Positions 1-9,190 of a DNA stretch of 50,706 bases are shown here, in pieces. This DNA is from Chloroflexota bacterium (GTDB taxonomy: Bacteria > Chloroflexota > Anaerolineae > Anaerolineales > Villigracilaceae): the NCBI GenBank assembly GCA_016213105.1, contig JACRBN010000006.1, positions 1-50,706 on the forward strand, read 5' to 3'. How positions within the stretch are numbered: position 1 is the stretch's first letter; each line of letters opens with the position of its first letter. A program made the translations under genes and the position numbers. The notes beneath the pieces were generated by a model that was not told where the DNA came from, made no database searches, and worked only from the letters and a program-made list of their open reading frames with translations.

Positions 1-1
1 A

Positions 2-1528
2 GCCATCACCGCCGTCCCCGCCGCCACCATTGCGCGGATTGCCCGCGAGTACGCCACGTCCAAGCCCGCCGCGTTGGTTCAGGGCTACGGGATGCAGCGC
101 CGCGCCTATGGCGAGCAGGTTGTCCGCGCGGGCTGTGTGCTGGCTGCGATTTCGGGCAACGTGGGCATCTCTGGCGGTTGGGCAAGTGGATTGGGATTGC
201 AAGCGGACGATGGTGGAGCTCACTGGACTGTTTTCCCGCTGGGAGAGAATCCTGTCCGAGCGAGTATCCCCGTCTTTCTCTGGACTGAGGCTTGTTTGCG
301 CGCCCAAGCCTTGACCTCCGCTGAGGGAGTCCTCGGCGTGCCGCGCCTGCAAAATAATATCAAGTTGATTTATGCGGTCGCCACCAACTGCCTCATCAAT
401 CAGCACGCCGACGTGAACCGCTCCGCTGAAATTTTGCGCGACGAATCCAAAGTGGAGTTCATCGTCGTGCAGGATAACTTCCTCACGCCCACAGGCATGT
501 TCGCCGACATCATCCTGCCCGCCTGTACGCAGTTCGAAACCTGGGGCGTCGAAGACGGCTGGAAGTACGGCGACGAAGTGATTCTGCAACCGAAACTGGT
601 CGAACCGCCTGGCGAGTCAAAATCCGATTACCAAATCTGCGCCGACCTTGCCGAGCGATTGGGAATTGGCGAAGCCTTCACCGAAGGACGCGATGAAAAA
701 GATTGGGTGGATTATTGTTTACAGGTTTTTAGGTCAACACGTTTTCCTGAGTTGCCGACTCTCGATGAATTTATCGAAAAGAATCTTGGCGCGTGGAGCA
801 ACCCTGTCACAAATCCAAAAATAGCCTTCGCCGATTTCCGTGCCGACCCGACGAAATATCTGCTCAACACCCCCAGCGGCAAAATCGAAATCTTCTCCAA
901 ACAACTGCACGACATGGGCAACCCCAACGAAATCCCCGCTGTGCCGAAATATATTCAGGAATGGGAAAGTCCTTTTGAAGAGCAGGACACGGACAAGACG
1001 GATTTCACGGAGTCTCACGGATTTTCTTTAAATCAAAAAGAAATCCGTGTTAATCCGTGTCCGTCCGTCCAATCCGTGTCAAAAAAGGTTTTCCCCCTCC
1101 AAGCCATCGGACATCACACACTTGCGCGAGTCCACTCCACGCACGCCAACAACGACTGGCTGCAAGAGGCATTCCCGCAACGAATTTTCATCAACCCGAT
1201 AGACGCCGCCGCAAGAGACATCCACGACGGCGACCTTGTCCGCGTGTGGAATGGGTTGGGCGAGATGGTCATCCTTGCAAGAGTCACGCCGCGTATTTTG
1301 CCTGGCGTGGTGGACATTCCGCAGGGCGCATGGTGGAAACCCGACGCAAACGGTGTTGACCACGGCGGCTGTATCAACGTGCTCACGTCCCATCGATGGA
1401 CTCCGCTGGCGTTTGCTTCGACACAGCAGACGATTATGGTGGAAGTTGAGAAATGCGGGTCAAAGGTCGAAGGTCAAAAGTCAACTACGCGACCTTCGAC
1501 CTTTGACCTTCGACGGGGTTCTCGATGA
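2..1528 (+). CDS. Molybdopterin oxidoreductase (DMSO reductase family), C-terminal part, 5' end outside window
   Basis: The reading frame is open to the window edge, so the N-terminus with any Fe-S motif is missing; 508 residues are visible. The first residues match the family segment 'ITAVPA..IARIAREYA...PAALVQGYG', and the end carries the molybdopterin-dinucleotide binding domain ('HSTHANNDWLQEAFPQRIFINPIDAAARDIHDGDLVRVWN'-like block, around residues 380-480). The family catalyses two-electron oxygen-atom or hydride transfers at a Mo-bis-MGD centre; the substrate cannot be read from this part. Its stop overlaps the start of the next gene (ATGA), the usual catalytic-subunit/Fe-S-subunit arrangement. 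Odd: about 33 residues near 328-361 and the last 20 residues are encoded by repeat DNA that looks intergenic (see repeats at 984 and 1458). Confidence 0.9.
   Translation, partial: AITAVPAATIARIAREYATSKPAALVQGYGMQRRAYGEQVVRAGCVLAAISGNVGISGGWASGLGLQADDGGAHWTVFPLGENPVRASIPVFLWTEACLRAQALTSAEGVLGVPRLQNNIKLIYAVATNCLINQHADVNRSAEILRDESKVEFIVVQDNFLTPTGMFADIILPACTQFETWGVEDGWKYGDEVILQPKLVEPPGESKSDYQICADLAERLGIGEAFTEGRDEKDWVDYCLQVFRSTRFPELPTLDEFIEKNLGAWSNPVTNPKIAFADFRADPTKYLLNTPSGKIEIFSKQLHDMGNPNEIPAVPKYIQEWESPFEEQDTDKTDFTESHGFSLNQKEIRVNPCPSVQSVSKKVFPLQAIGHHTLARVHSTHANNDWLQEAFPQRIFINPIDAAARDIHDGDLVRVWNGLGEMVILARVTPRILPGVVDIPQGAWWKPDANGVDHGGCINVLTSHRWTPLAFASTQQTIMVEVEKCGSKVEGQKSTTRPSTFDLRRGSR
984..1081. 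repeat. ATCCGTGT-word inverted repeat inside the molybdoenzyme gene
   Basis: The left half carries ACACGGAC, ACGGATTTCACGG and CTCACGGATTTTC. The right half carries AAATCCGTGTTAATCCGTG and two further copies of the CCGTGTC word, so the halves are roughly reverse complements around position 1030. The element is read through in frame and adds about 33 low-complexity residues just before the FPLQ segment that begins the MGD-binding domain. Arrays of this octamer are normally intergenic in environmental bacterial genomes (my recollection). Confidence 0.75.
1458..1508. repeat. 18-bp perfect inverted repeat of AAGGTCGA words at the gene's 3' end
   Basis: The arm GGTCAAAGGTCGAAGGTC (1458-1475) is exactly complementary to 1491-1508, separated by 15 nt. 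It lies inside the last 25 codons of the molybdoenzyme gene, just before the start of the next gene. The 16-mer GAAGGTCAAAAGTCAA at its centre recurs exactly at 40069. Confidence 0.85.
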
Positions 1529-2874
1529 CCTACGCCTTCACCTTTGATGCCAGCGCCTGTTCGGGTTGCAAAGCCTGTCAGGAGGCGTGCAAGGATAAAA
1601 ATAATTTGCCTGTCGGTGTGATGTGGCGGCGGGTGATTGAGGTTTCGGGTGGCGGGTGGGTTCAGGATGGTGTGGCTTGGACGAATAATGTCTTTGCTTA
1701 TAATTTATCTTTGGCTTGCAATCATTGCGTGCATCCCAAGTGCGCGGGCGTGTGTCCCACCGATGCGTATGTCCATCGTCCCGATGGAATTGTTTACATT
1801 GACCCTGATAAATGTATGGGATGCGGCTACTGCTCGTGGGCTTGCCCGTACAATGCTCCGCGTTATAACCCTGAGCAGGGACAAATGTCAAAGTGTAATT
1901 TCTGCTTTGATAACATTGATGCGGGATTGCCTCCGTCATGCGTAGCGGCTTGTCCTATGCGGGTGCTCAACTTTGTTGAAGTCAGTGAGAAGTTATCAGT
2001 AAGAAGTGATCAGTTTTCAGAGTTGTGGAAACTCCCCGCTAGCGAGCATCCGTTTCCATTGCCAAACAACTCACGCACGGAACCGCATTTGGCGGTCAAG
2101 CCGCATGTGGCGATGGTTAACTCTTTGGAGAAAAAGATTTCCAACCGTGAAGAGATTAATCCCAAAAAACAAAAGAGCGAAACTTCGCTGGTTGTTTTCA
2201 CGATTCTCGTACAGATGGCAGTTGGCGCATTTTGGGCGGCGCAGTGGATGGTTGATTCTATTCCCCTGATTCCATATTTGATGATCGGTGCATGTTTGGG
2301 GCTGGGCGGATTTTTCTCGTTTGCCCATCTCGGGGCAAAACACAATGCGTGGCGCGCGCCGTTTCATTTGAAGAAGTCATGGTTGAGTCGTGAGATTTTA
2401 TTTTTCGGCTTGTTTGGGGCAGGCTGGCTGATGGGCTTTGTTCTGCCTGAGGTGAAGTGGATTACGTCCCTGCTTGGAATTGGATTGATTTACAGCATGG
2501 CGAAGGTCTATCATCTACGTCCCATGCCTGCGTGGAATACCTGGCGCACGATGGCGGGATTTTTTATCACGTCCGCTTTGCTGGGACAGTCGTTGATGAT
2601 GAATCTCCTGCCAGGTACGGGCTGGGGAATCATCGCCGCACTGCTGGCCCTGGAGTTGGCGCTGGCCCTTTCAGCGAAGCCAAAAGCCGAAGGGGCCAGC
2701 GTCAACCTGCGGGTGGGGTTGGGCATAGCGGCGATGCTTGGGGCGGGGATGCTGTCCCTCGCGTCGAATCCGCTGGGCGTGTGGATCAGTCCCGTTCTAT
2801 TCCTCCTGATACTGATCGAGGAAGTGATCGGGCGCGTGCTGTTTTACACGGTGCTGGAGGAGCGGCCGCTGTAA
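1525..2874 (+). CDS. DmsB-DmsC fusion: four-cluster ferredoxin subunit plus membrane anchor
   Basis: 449 residues. Residues 1-150 carry four cysteine groups (CSGCKACQEAC at 12-22, CNHCVHPKC, CMGCGYCSWAC, and CNFC with a later CVAAC), the pattern of DmsB/NrfC-type subunits with four [4Fe-4S] clusters. From about residue 215 there are about eight hydrophobic segments like the DmsC/NrfD-type quinol-oxidising anchor. In most relatives these are two proteins; here one polypeptide carries both. The start overlaps the upstream stop (ATGA), so translational coupling is likely. Together the two genes would move electrons between membrane quinol and the molybdoenzyme. Composition is visibly more AT-rich than the nuo region. 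Confidence 0.88.
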   Translation: MTYAFTFDASACSGCKACQEACKDKNNLPVGVMWRRVIEVSGGGWVQDGVAWTNNVFAYNLSLACNHCVHPKCAGVCPTDAYVHRPDGIVYIDPDKCMGCGYCSWACPYNAPRYNPEQGQMSKCNFCFDNIDAGLPPSCVAACPMRVLNFVEVSEKLSVRSDQFSELWKLPASEHPFPLPNNSRTEPHLAVKPHVAMVNSLEKKISNREEINPKKQKSETSLVVFTILVQMAVGAFWAAQWMVDSIPLIPYLMIGACLGLGGFFSFAHLGAKHNAWRAPFHLKKSWLSREILFFGLFGAGWLMGFVLPEVKWITSLLGIGLIYSMAKVYHLRPMPAWNTWRTMAGFFITSALLGQSLMMNLLPGTGWGIIAALLALELALALSAKPKAEGASVNLRVGLGIAAMLGAGMLSLASNPLGVWISPVLFLLILIEEVIGRVLFYTVLEERPL

Positions 2875-2886
2875 CGGGGGCGATTC

Positions 2887-3630
2887 TTATCCCGTGATCA
2901 AATTATCGGGCAAATGGTCGGTGCGGTTCAGGTAGGAGATAATCACCTCGTTGCCCATGAAGTCGAAGCGGCTGATCGAGCAATTGCTGAGCAGGAACCA
3001 GGATTTCAGGTCGTGCGCGGCCTGCCGCCAGGAAAGTTTGAGCATGGCGCACATCAGGTGCATGAAGAATCCGCCGTGGCTGACAATGGCGATGCGTTCC
3101 ACAGGCTGGCCTTCGCGGTCGCCGTGGCGGGCCAATAGCTCGGCCAGGACGCGCTCGGCGCGCGGCTGGCGCTCGTCGTCGGTTTCGAAGGGACGGTTCC
3201 ACCAGCCCGTCCCGTCCAGGTCGGCGGGCAGGCTCAGGGTCGGGAAGTTTTGCTCGAAGTAGGCGCGCGTCTTGCCGGGCAGGCCCGTTGGGTTGGATTT
3301 GTCCTCGCGGCTGAAGATGCCGCCCGTCTCGTGGATGTCCTTCCATACATGGAAGGGAACGCCCAGCGCCTGGGCGGTGGGGGCGGCGGTATGGGCGGCG
3401 CGTTCCATCAGGCTGGTGTAGATGTGCGTCAGTCCGAAGCCGTGACGGTTCTGCACGTTCCAGCCCGTATGCTCGTTGATGGGTTGTTTGCGGATGAGAT
3501 AGTTGGCCAAATGCTGGGCCTGTTCCCGCCCAATCTCGGTCAGGGGCGGGTCGGGATTTTCCTGATAATTTGGGTCGCCCCAGCCTGCGTTGTTGACAGA
3601 TTGTCCGTGCCGGATGAAGTAGAGTTCCAT
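2887..3630 (-). CDS. Histidine phosphatase family protein
   Basis: 247 residues from the ATG at 3630, chosen because MELYFIRHGQS is the expected N-terminus and AAGGAAA precedes it at Shine-Dalgarno distance; the longer reading frame adds 45 unlikely residues. The RHG motif holds the phosphorylated histidine, and AIVSHGGFFMHL supplies the second one. The family includes phosphoglycerate mutases and broad phosphatases, and the substrate cannot be told. A TATAAT box lies at 3661-3666 on this strand, about 30 bp upstream. It converges with the DmsBC-like gene with only 12 bp between stops and no obvious terminator. Confidence 0.85.
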   Translation of the reverse strand: MELYFIRHGQSVNNAGWGDPNYQENPDPPLTEIGREQAQHLANYLIRKQPINEHTGWNVQNRHGFGLTHIYTSLMERAAHTAAPTAQALGVPFHVWKDIHETGGIFSREDKSNPTGLPGKTRAYFEQNFPTLSLPADLDGTGWWNRPFETDDERQPRAERVLAELLARHGDREGQPVERIAIVSHGGFFMHLMCAMLKLSWRQAAHDLKSWFLLSNCSISRFDFMGNEVIISYLNRTDHLPDNLITG

Positions 3631-3682
3631 TTTCCTTGATGCCTGTGTGGATTTTGATCCATTATAGCCTGATGCGGGGATA

Positions 3683-3776
3683 CCCTTGCGAAGGTTGGGA
3701 ATAGGAGAAGACCTTCGCTGATTTCGTACTTCCTGTTTGAAACAAAGACGCCTTTGCGTCAACACCTTCGCAAGGG
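3683..3776. repeat. MITE-like element with 13-bp terminal inverted repeats
   Basis: CCCTTGCGAAGGT (3683-3695) and its exact complement ACCTTCGCAAGGG (3764-3776) bracket about 70 bp that contains a small GACGC/GCGTC hairpin at 3747-3760. It has no coding potential. It lies between the phosphatase promoter and the mrp terminator. Confidence 0.65.
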
Positions 3777-3784
3777 TGGGTTAC

Positions 3785-3819
3785 AAAAAAAGGCCCGCGC
3801 GGAAAACCGTCGGGCCTTT
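3785..3819 (-). terminator. Intrinsic terminator of the nuo/mrp operon
   Basis: On the minus strand AGGCCCG pairs with CGGGCCT over a 13-nt loop and is followed by a run of seven T. It begins 18 bp after the mrp stop codon. Confidence 0.9.
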
Positions 3820-3836
3820 GCGTTGCTGCGATTTGC

Positions 3837-4913
<1,077 letters not shown>

Positions 4914-4939
4914 TTTTACCAATCAATTTGTGTGATGAT

Positions 4940-5024
4940 GTCGTTGCGAGGGCGAAGCCCGAAGCAACCTCGTGGTTTCATGTAACAGGAGGTTGCTTCG
5001 CTGCCTTCGGCAGCTCGCAACGAC
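4940..5024. repeat. TTGCGAGG-family cruciform element, copy 1
   Basis: Outer arms GTCGTTGCGAG (4940-4950) and CTCGCAACGAC (5014-5024) are exactly complementary. Inner arms GAAGCAACCTC and GAGGTTGCTTC pair around a loop. The element fills the gap between nuoI and mrp inside one operon, so it is probably transcribed. A related copy lies at 38297-38395. Confidence 0.85.
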
Positions 5025-5031
5025 AGTGAGA

Positions 5032-5640
5032 TCAGGCAGCCTCGGCCTTGGCAGCCTTGGCGGCTTCCTTGGCTTTGCGGGCTTCGTTCTCGCGTGCCGC
5101 ATTCAACGGGCGGATCGACTCGTAATATGCAGCCGGCTTGAGCAGCTTGTCCAGGTTGAACACGTTGCGGTCGTAAGAAGCGATCTCGAAATCGTGGTCC
5201 ATCTTGATCGCGTCGAAGGGGCAGTATTCGGCGCAGAAACCGCAGTTCATGCAGATGTCCGCGTCGATGTAGAACTCGGCCGGCTGGGGCACGGGGCGGC
5301 CCGTGTTCGGATCGTTGGTGCGCACGATCCAGATGCACTGCGGCGGGCAGACCTTGGAGCAGATGCCGCACGAGGTGCAGCGCACTTCCTTCCTGCCGTC
5401 CGCGCCCTCATCGTAGACCAGGAAGGGCACGTAGCGGAACTCTTCCGGGATGATGAGTCTCTCTTCGGGATACTGCACCGTGAAGATGCCCTTCGTATCC
5501 TTGCCGGCGCGGGCTTTCACGCCGTCTTCATTGAAGTAGCGTTTTTTGCCGCTGAACAGCCAGCGGATGTCCTCGGTGTAGGTGGTCCAGAAGCGGTTGA
5601 GCGTGACCGATAGTCCTTTAAAGATGCCTTTTCCGTACAT
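5032..5640 (-). CDS. nuoI: NADH-quinone oxidoreductase subunit I
   Basis: 202 residues with two [4Fe-4S] motifs, CTSCGICSKVC and CMNCGFCAEYC, the N6a/N6b clusters of complex I's connecting module. GGAG lies 7-10 nt before the ATG. The C-terminus is an Ala/Lys-rich tail (KAKEAAKAAKAEAA) beyond the normal domain. It follows nuoCD by 11 bp in the order nuoB-nuoCD-nuoI. Confidence 0.95.
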   Translation of the reverse strand: MYGKGIFKGLSVTLNRFWTTYTEDIRWLFSGKKRYFNEDGVKARAGKDTKGIFTVQYPEERLIIPEEFRYVPFLVYDEGADGRKEVRCTSCGICSKVCPPQCIWIVRTNDPNTGRPVPQPAEFYIDADICMNCGFCAEYCPFDAIKMDHDFEIASYDRNVFNLDKLLKPAAYYESIRPLNAARENEARKAKEAAKAAKAEAA

Positions 5641-5651
5641 GTCTGTTCTCC

Positions 5652-7391
5652 TTAGCGGTCCAACTCACCGAGCACGATGTCGATCACGCCCAGGATGGCG
5701 ATGAAGTCGGCGATCTTGACGCCGATGCACATCTGTTCGAGCGCCGTGATATTGACGAATGACGGCGGGCGGACGTGGTAGCGCCACGGGTTGGGCTTGC
5801 CGTTGGATACGACGTAGTAGCCCAACTCGCCCTTCGGGGATTCCACGCGCCCGTACGACTCCCCGGCCGGGACCCGCACCTGGTACTGCGGTTTCCCGGG
5901 CATGACCGGGCCTGCGGGGATCTGCTTGACGGCCTGCTGCAAAATGCGCAGGGACTGGCGCACTTCGTCGAGGCGGATCAGGTAATTGTCCATCAGGTCG
6001 CCGTTCTGGCGCACGGCCACGTCGAAATCGAAGCGGTCGTAGACCGAGTACGGGTCGGCGCGGCGGATGTCGTACGGCACGCCGGCGGCGCGCAGGACGG
6101 GGCCTGTGATCGAGTAACGGATGGCGTTCTCGGCGTCGATGACCTTGACGCCCTTCATGCGCGAGATGAAGACCTCGTTCTCGGTCAGCATGCGGTCGAG
6201 TTCATCCACCTTGCCGGGCAGGCGCTCGAAGACCAGGTCGTTGATCTTTTGGAGCACACCCTCGGGCAGGTCGCGCACCACGCCGCCAAAGCGGAAGTAG
6301 TTGCACATCATGCGCGAGCCGGAGGCGGCTTCGAAGATGTCGAGGACCAGTTCGCGTTCTTCGAAGGCGTACAGGGCGGGGGTGTACATCATGCCCAGGT
6401 CGTTGCCCAGCATGCCGATGAAGACCAGGTGGTTCTGGATACGGCTGAGTTCGGCCATGATGACGCGGATGTACTCGGCCCGTTCGGACACCTGGATGTT
6501 CATCAACTTTTCGACAGCCACGGCGTACCCGAAGTTGTTGCTCATCGAGTTGAAGTAGTCGAGGCGGTCGGTGAAGGGCATGTTTTGCAGGAAGGTGTTG
6601 CGCTCGCCGATCTTGTCATGGTTGCGGTGCAGGTAGCCCATGACCGGCTTGAGGCTGACGATGGTCTCGCCGTCGACGGTCAGCGCCACGCGGAACACGC
6701 CGTGGGTGGACGGGTGCTGCGGGCCCATGTTGATGACGATGTGGTCGGTCTTCAGTCCGTCCTCTTCGGTTTGGTATTTGGCCAGCGCGCCGTACAGGGC
6801 CTCTTCACCTTCGGGCACCCACTTCTCGGGGTCGAAATCCTTGGGGAAGGTGATGTTATCCTTGAACGGGCTGCGCTCCTCGGCCATGACGTGCCTGCCC
6901 TCGGGCCAGCGGCTCTTGAAGGGCTTGGCGTCCTCTTCGTAGAAGGCTTCCTTCCAATCCTTGCGCAGGGGATGGCCTTCGAAGCCTTCCCACATCAGGA
7001 TGCGGCGCAGGTCGGGGTGATTCGTGAACTTGATGCCCATCAGATCCCAGGCTTCGCGCTCCTGGAATTCGGCGCCGGGCCAGACCGACGTGACCGAGGG
7101 CACCTCGACCGGGTCGATGCGCGGCACCTGCACCTTGAAGGTCAGCACGGGGCCGCCCGTGGTCTTGAAGGCGTTGTAGACGACTTCCATTTTGCCTTCG
7201 GGCAGGTAGTCCACGCCGGTGACGGCGGTCAGGTGGTCGTAGCCGAGTTCGTCGCGGATGGCCGTGGCGACTTCGACGAGTTTATCTTTTTCGATGATCC
7301 AGCCCTTGTAGCCGGGGCGGGCGTCGGCGCTGACGGCGCCGGGGAAGCAGGCAGCCAGGTCAAGGGTGGCAGTGGGGGTGGGAGTGGCCAT
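5652..7391 (-). CDS. nuoCD: NADH-quinone oxidoreductase subunits C and D, fused
   Basis: 579 residues. Residues about 1-160 are NuoC-like (contains [18 protein letters not shown] and HPDLRRILM). Residues about 190-579 are NuoD-like, with [31 protein letters not shown] and the C-terminal DIVLGELDR. The CxxC pairs of group 4 hydrogenase large subunits are absent, so this is true complex I. Both parts form the quinone-binding peripheral module. The start lies 5 bp after the nuoB stop, with AAGGAAGG before it. Confidence 0.95.
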   Translation of the reverse strand: MATPTPTATLDLAACFPGAVSADARPGYKGWIIEKDKLVEVATAIRDELGYDHLTAVTGVDYLPEGKMEVVYNAFKTTGGPVLTFKVQVPRIDPVEVPSVTSVWPGAEFQEREAWDLMGIKFTNHPDLRRILMWEGFEGHPLRKDWKEAFYEEDAKPFKSRWPEGRHVMAEERSPFKDNITFPKDFDPEKWVPEGEEALYGALAKYQTEEDGLKTDHIVINMGPQHPSTHGVFRVALTVDGETIVSLKPVMGYLHRNHDKIGERNTFLQNMPFTDRLDYFNSMSNNFGYAVAVEKLMNIQVSERAEYIRVIMAELSRIQNHLVFIGMLGNDLGMMYTPALYAFEERELVLDIFEAASGSRMMCNYFRFGGVVRDLPEGVLQKINDLVFERLPGKVDELDRMLTENEVFISRMKGVKVIDAENAIRYSITGPVLRAAGVPYDIRRADPYSVYDRFDFDVAVRQNGDLMDNYLIRLDEVRQSLRILQQAVKQIPAGPVMPGKPQYQVRVPAGESYGRVESPKGELGYYVVSNGKPNPWRYHVRPPSFVNITALEQMCIGVKIADFIAILGVIDIVLGELDR

Positions 7392-7396
7392 GTCTG

Positions 7397-8026
7397 CTAT
7401 CCTTCCTTCGCGGCGGCGGCAGCCTTGATCTCGGCGAAGCGGCGCGGGTCCATCAGGTCGGGGCCGAGCACGGGCACGGGCACGTAGACCGAGTCTTCCT
7501 TCTTCTTATCGTACCAGCGCACCTTGCTGAGCGATTGCTTGTCGATCTTTTCCTGGAGTTTGATCATGCCCGCGATCAGGGCCTGCGGGGTGGGCGGGCA
7601 GCCCGGGATGTAGACGTCCACGGGCAGGAATTTGTCGATGCCGGCCACCACGTTGTAGCCTTCCTTGAAGGGACCGCCGCCCGAGGCGCAGGCGCCCATG
7701 GCGACCACGTACTTGGGTTCGGGCATCTGGTTGTACAGGCGCACGATCAGTGGGACCATCTTCTTGGTGACGGTGCCCGAGACCAGCATCATGTCGGCCT
7801 GGCGCGGGGTGGGGCGCATGACTTCCATGCCGAAGCGCGCCATGTCGTAGCGGGCGGCCTGCGCGGCGATCATTTCGATGGCGCAGCAGGCCAGGCCGAA
7901 CATGAGCGGCCAGACCGAGGAGCGGCGTCCCCAGTTGTAGATGCGGTCGAGCGTGGTGATTTCCACCACGTTCTTGAGTTCGCCGGGGATTTCGTATCCC
8001 GGCGAGGTGAGCTTTTCATTTTCCAT
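7397..8026 (-). CDS. nuoB: NADH-quinone oxidoreductase subunit B
   Basis: 209 residues from the ATG at 8026, chosen for the GAGGAGA Shine-Dalgarno and because homologues begin near this point. Cluster N2 ligands are visible: the CC pair in [10 protein letters not shown], the Cys of GACASGGG and the Cys of PGCPPTPQ. N2 reduces quinone. The start overlaps the end of iscX by 11 bp, so the two are translationally coupled. The other nuo subunits (A, E-H, J-N) are not in this window. Confidence 0.95.
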   Translation of the reverse strand: MENEKLTSPGYEIPGELKNVVEITTLDRIYNWGRRSSVWPLMFGLACCAIEMIAAQAARYDMARFGMEVMRPTPRQADMMLVSGTVTKKMVPLIVRLYNQMPEPKYVVAMGACASGGGPFKEGYNVVAGIDKFLPVDVYIPGCPPTPQALIAGMIKLQEKIDKQSLSKVRWYDKKKEDSVYVPVPVLGPDLMDPRRFAEIKAAAAAKEG

Positions 8027-8225
8027 GAATTGTCTCCTCGAACCAGTCTTGAAAGATTGCGTGCAGGATGCCGTCATTGCACAGCGATGGGTCATCCTCG
8101 AATTCCTGAAGTTGGAGCGTCCATTCGTAGATTTGACGGAGGGAAATTCCTTCCAGGTCCACGTCCGGATGTTGACGACGTAACTCTAAAGCGATGGCGT
8201 ATGTGGATTCCCAGGTGAGGGTCAT
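8016..8225 (-). CDS. iscX: IscX (YfhJ) family Fe-S assembly protein
   Basis: 69 residues from the ATG at 8225; the open frame upstream runs through repeat DNA and is not used. The sequence follows the IscX pattern closely: [15 protein letters not shown], then [17 protein letters not shown], then [20 protein letters not shown]. IscX is a small acidic partner of the cysteine desulfurase IscS that modulates iron and sulfur delivery. Here it is not in an isc operon but heads nuoB-nuoCD-nuoI, whose products need several clusters. No clear Shine-Dalgarno lies before it. Confidence 0.85.
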   Translation of the reverse strand: MTLTWESTYAIALELRRQHPDVDLEGISLRQIYEWTLQLQEFEDDPSLCNDGILHAIFQDWFEETIHGK

Positions 8226-8486
8226 GTTGGTAATTGGTAATTGGTGCTTCGCCCTGAGCGGAGCGAGGCGATAGCCGAGCGCAGTCGAAGGGCAATTAGC
8301 AACCTTGCGATGCTTGGATTTTTTCCAATGAGTATGCGGAATGCCATTCCGCACCACATCACGACTGGATGCCATTACCCAATTACAAAACGCTGTTACG
8401 TGCTTGCGCTTCGACTGCGAGCGGGAAAGGGCACCCGCTCTCCGCTCAGCGCGAAAGATGTAAGGTACTTTATTTCACGAGTAGCG
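8226..8486. repeat. Non-coding leader of the iscX-nuo operon packed with short repeats
   Basis: Next to the iscX start is a tandem GGTAATTGGTAATTGG. At 8252-8294 there is a CCCTGAGCG / GTCGAAGGGC inverted pair. At 8335-8353 there is an 8-bp palindrome TGCGGAAT / ATTCCGCA with a 3-nt loop. At 8409-8457 CTTCGACTGCGAGCGGG faces CCCGCTCTCCGCTCAG. The same words recur near 13469, 46108 and 47265. I see no gene here. Confidence 0.7.
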
Positions 8487-8492
8487 ATTATA
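8487..8492 (-). promoter_or_regulatory. -10 box for iscX-nuoB-nuoCD-nuoI-mrp
   Basis: TATAAT on the minus strand, about 260 bp upstream of iscX. No good -35 box is visible, which fits an activated promoter. The palindromes at 8524-8546 lie just upstream. Confidence 0.5.
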
Positions 8493-8523
8493 GCATGGGC
8501 AGTGGGAATGGGCGGCGAATTAT

Positions 8524-8562
8524 GAAAATATATATTTTCGAAAATAAATTCGTGAGTATAAT
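8524..8562 (+). promoter_or_regulatory. Operator palindromes and leaderless promoter of the SufR-like regulator gene
   Basis: GAAAATATATATTTTC (8524-8539) is a perfect 16-bp palindrome, and TATTTTCGAAAATA (8533-8546) is a perfect 14-bp palindrome overlapping it. TATAAT at 8557-8562 ends exactly 6 nt before the ATG at 8569, so transcription should start at the start codon. The palindromes cover the -35 position and lie between the two divergent -10 boxes. This is the expected place for an autoregulatory operator. Confidence 0.7.
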
Positions 8563-8568
8563 CATGCC

Positions 8569-9159
8569 ATGCCTGTGACAACCGCCCGTCAAAAGATCCT
8601 GGCCCACCTCAAGAAAAACCGCCTGGCTTCGGCGCAGGAGATCGCGCGCGCCCTGCGTGTGACCGCGGCGGATGCGCGTCATCACCTGGGCATCCTGGCC
8701 TCGGACGGACGCGTGACGGTCGTCAGCCAGCGCGTCGAGGGACGCGGTCGGCCGGTCAAGGTGTACGGCCTGGCCGGGGCGCTGGCGGGGGATAACCTGC
8801 CTGGCCTGCTGGAGGCCGCGCTGGAGGAATGGCTGGGCGGGCTGCCGCCGTCGAAACGGGAGCAGGCCCTGGCGTCGCTGGCGGGGCGGATGGGCGGGGC
8901 GGCGGGGGCCGAATCTGTCCCGCTGATGCGGCGGCTGGCCTCCACGGTCGAGCGCTTGAACCAGCTCCACTACCAGGCGCGCTGGGAGGCGGGTGCCGAG
9001 GGGCCGCGCGTCATCCTGGGGCAGTGTCCCTATGCGGCCATTATCGGCAGGCATCCCGAGTTGTGCCAGATGGATTCGGCCCTGCTCGAGGGCCTGCTCA
9101 ATGCGCATGTGGAGCAGCGCGTGAAACTGGGACCCATGTGTGGTTTCCTGGTTGGATAG
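8569..9159 (+). CDS. ArsR/SufR-like winged-helix regulator with cysteine cluster
   Basis: 196 residues. Residues about 1-70 form a winged helix (TARQKILAHLKKN, SAQEIARALRVTAADARHHLGILASDGRV). The C-terminal third holds C153 and C166 separated by 12 residues (CPYAAIIGRHPELC), then C191 near the end. This spacing and the CPY..HPE.C context are those of COG2345 regulators, including SufR, which binds an Fe-S cluster and represses suf genes. The first two cysteines match SufR's CX12C; the third is slightly closer than in cyanobacterial SufR. Its divergent neighbours are iscX and nuo. The cluster and the target genes are inferred. Confidence 0.8.
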   Translation: MPVTTARQKILAHLKKNRLASAQEIARALRVTAADARHHLGILASDGRVTVVSQRVEGRGRPVKVYGLAGALAGDNLPGLLEAALEEWLGGLPPSKREQALASLAGRMGGAAGAESVPLMRRLASTVERLNQLHYQARWEAGAEGPRVILGQCPYAAIIGRHPELCQMDSALLEGLLNAHVEQRVKLGPMCGFLVG

Positions 9160-9190
9160 TTCGGGTACAATGCCTGAAAAAGGAGGCCGC

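Noticed and set aside
5652..7391. Group 4 [NiFe] hydrogenase large subunit instead of NuoD
   Set aside because: Neither of the two nickel-binding CxxC pairs is present; the NuoD landmarks are intact.
5775..7487. 570-residue open frame opposite nuoCD/nuoB
   Set aside because: Exact antisense of well-recognised complex I genes; composition rich in H, V, A and G as expected from a complementary strand of GC-rich coding DNA, and no homology signal.
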